Assembly (NCBI GenBank): GCA_020048895.1
Contig: JAIFLV010000167.1
Location: 1-33,858, forward strand
Length of the DNA stretch: 33,858 nucleotides
Direction: 5' to 3'
Source: Rhodoferax sp.
GTDB lineage: Bacteria > Pseudomonadota > Gammaproteobacteria > Burkholderiales > Burkholderiaceae_C
Positions 33,086 through 33,858 of the stretch are shown here, piece after piece. The notes below the pieces were generated by a model that saw only the letters and a list, made by a program, of their open reading frames with translations, had not been told where the DNA came from and searched no databases. Position numbers and translations under genes: made by a program. Positions within the stretch are counted from its first letter, which is position 1; every line of letters starts with the position of its first letter.

Positions 33086-33858
33086 CTAGTTGAACTTGAT
33101 CGGTCCGACATTCATGCCATTGGGATACTTGCCGCCTGTGTCCGTGGTTTTCACATATTGCACGTTTGTCCCCAACACCTGAATGTGAACCTCACCCACT
33201 CCGCCAGCCAAAGCCAGTGGTACCGTGCCAAAGCCACAGGCGGTGTTTAAGGCAAAAGAACTCAATGCCAACGTGTAGGTCTGAACCCCGGCTGCGACGA
33301 CGGCAATCTCGCCCTTTGCATCAGGAGTGCAACCGTTCACCGGCGCACCCTTAAGCAACACCGTGAATTTGGGCTTGGTATTCACCAACTCATCATTACC
33401 CCAAACAGATATCACGATGTTTTTGTAGCTGCTGATATCCGCGTAGCCGTTCTGAGGAGCCTTCACATAAGCGCCAAATCCCCATGCCTTGGTCGGTGCT
33501 GCCGGGAGGCCATAACCAAAGTAAAAACTCGGAGTGGCATCGCTTGCGGCCAAACCACTCCACCAGTCGGCGGCGCCGACAGAATCATCCACATAGCGAC
33601 CTGCAGTTCCACCCTCCACGGATTGCCAAGGCGTTGGCTTCTCTGTGTAATTACTGGCATAAACGCCATTGACCAGTGCAATCTTTCCGCCGGCGACCGG
33701 CGTAGTAGTATTTCCACCGTCTGCCGTAGCAGTCACAGTCTTGTAAACGATGTCATCAAAATAGTAAGTGGTATTGGTGGCTTCAGCGACCAGGAAGTTG
33801 GGGAATATGCTGATCTTGTTATAGGTGACAGCTGCATTGACCTTCGAGCTGACATCAA
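33086..33858 (-). CDS. secreted beta-sandwich protein, 5' end beyond window
   Basis: Reading leftwards from the right edge the frame is open from the last base, so the gene begins outside. The first GTG inside (33736) is not a convincing start: the residues before it (NKISIFPNFLVAE, TTYYFDDIVYKTVTA) are in-frame and look like the end of a carbohydrate-binding-type beta domain. A Thr/Gly linker is followed by a second beta-rich domain with many aromatic residues (ADWWSGLAA, FYFGYGL, WGFGAYVK, NIVISVWG), and two Cys (NGCTPDA, NTACGFG) that may pair. This repeated layout suggests an extracellular sugar-binding or adhesive protein, but I cannot name a family with certainty. Confidence 0.6.
   Translation of the reverse strand, partial: DVSSKVNAAVTYNKISIFPNFLVAEATNTTYYFDDIVYKTVTATADGGNTTTPVAGGKIALVNGVYASNYTEKPTPWQSVEGGTAGRYVDDSVGAADWWSGLAASDATPSFYFGYGLPAAPTKAWGFGAYVKAPQNGYADISSYKNIVISVWGNDELVNTKPKFTVLLKGAPVNGCTPDAKGEIAVVAAGVQTYTLALSSFALNTACGFGTVPLALAGGVGEVHIQVLGTNVQYVKTTDTGGKYPNGMNVGPIKFN

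Noticed and set aside
33424..33437. TTTTTGTAGCTGCT, identical to 14 bases of the intergenic repeat copy.
   Set aside because: On the minus strand it encodes part of SSYKN within a beta-domain motif that is plausible for the family; the rest of the repeat does not follow. Treated as coincidence.
1..33858. CRISPR arrays, insertion sequences, prophage, tRNA or rRNA genes.
   Set aside because: No regularly spaced repeats, transposase, integrase, phage structural gene, tRNA cloverleaf or rRNA sequence was recognised on either strand.

Overview
The window looks like chromosomal DNA of a betaproteobacterium, most likely Burkholderiales/Comamonadaceae (Rhodoferax- or Polaromonas-like). This rests on the high-GC coding style, the gene order folK-pcnB-HAD phosphatase-hda-AI-2E permease diverging from purM, a periplasmic high-potential iron-sulfur protein, and copies of a TAGCTGCT-type interspersed repeat of the kind I remember from Comamonadaceae genomes. 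The genus is an inference; there is no rRNA or tRNA gene in the window. Genes are tightly packed and no gap exceeds about 130 bases.

Left part (1-14.3 kb, plus strand): the end of a chemotaxis receptor, a 66-residue protein of unknown function, then a long signalling cluster. It begins with a TRAP-type periplasmic solute-binding protein that has no TRAP membrane subunits beside it. This is followed, through ATGA stop/start overlaps, by two membrane histidine kinases, a single-domain Rcp1-like response regulator and a REC-PAS-GGDEF-EAL protein. After a hairpin plus T-run that looks like an intrinsic terminator, the module recurs in shorter form: kinase, Rcp1-like regulator, REC-PAS-GGDEF. The two modules are clearly paralogous and point to a periplasmic ligand/phosphorelay controlling cyclic di-GMP.

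Middle part (14.4-19.8 kb, plus strand): an orphan ParA/MinD-type ATPase, a Tat-exported HiPIP, then a translationally coupled set of a circularly permuted ATP-grasp/alpha-E fusion, a transglutaminase-like cysteine peptidase with a Ser-Gln repeat tail, and a RidA-family protein. The ATP-grasp/alpha-E/transglutaminase trio is a widespread but functionally unresolved system, predicted to ligate and cleave peptide or amide bonds.

Right part (19.8-33.9 kb, mostly minus strand): a SulP transporter with STAS and a degenerate cyclic-nucleotide domain, then the housekeeping genes folK, pcnB, a HAD phosphatase, hda and an AI-2E/PerM-type permease read leftwards, with purM reading rightwards. Then come a SirB1-like protein, murJ, and a surface group (outer-membrane barrel, lipoprotein, and a truncated secreted beta-sandwich protein open at the window edge).

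The strongest leads are the duplicated kinase/regulator/cyclic di-GMP cassettes with an orphan binding protein, the ATP-grasp/alpha-E/transglutaminase/RidA operon, and a degenerate interspersed repeat that seems to be carried in the same reading frame inside unrelated proteins.
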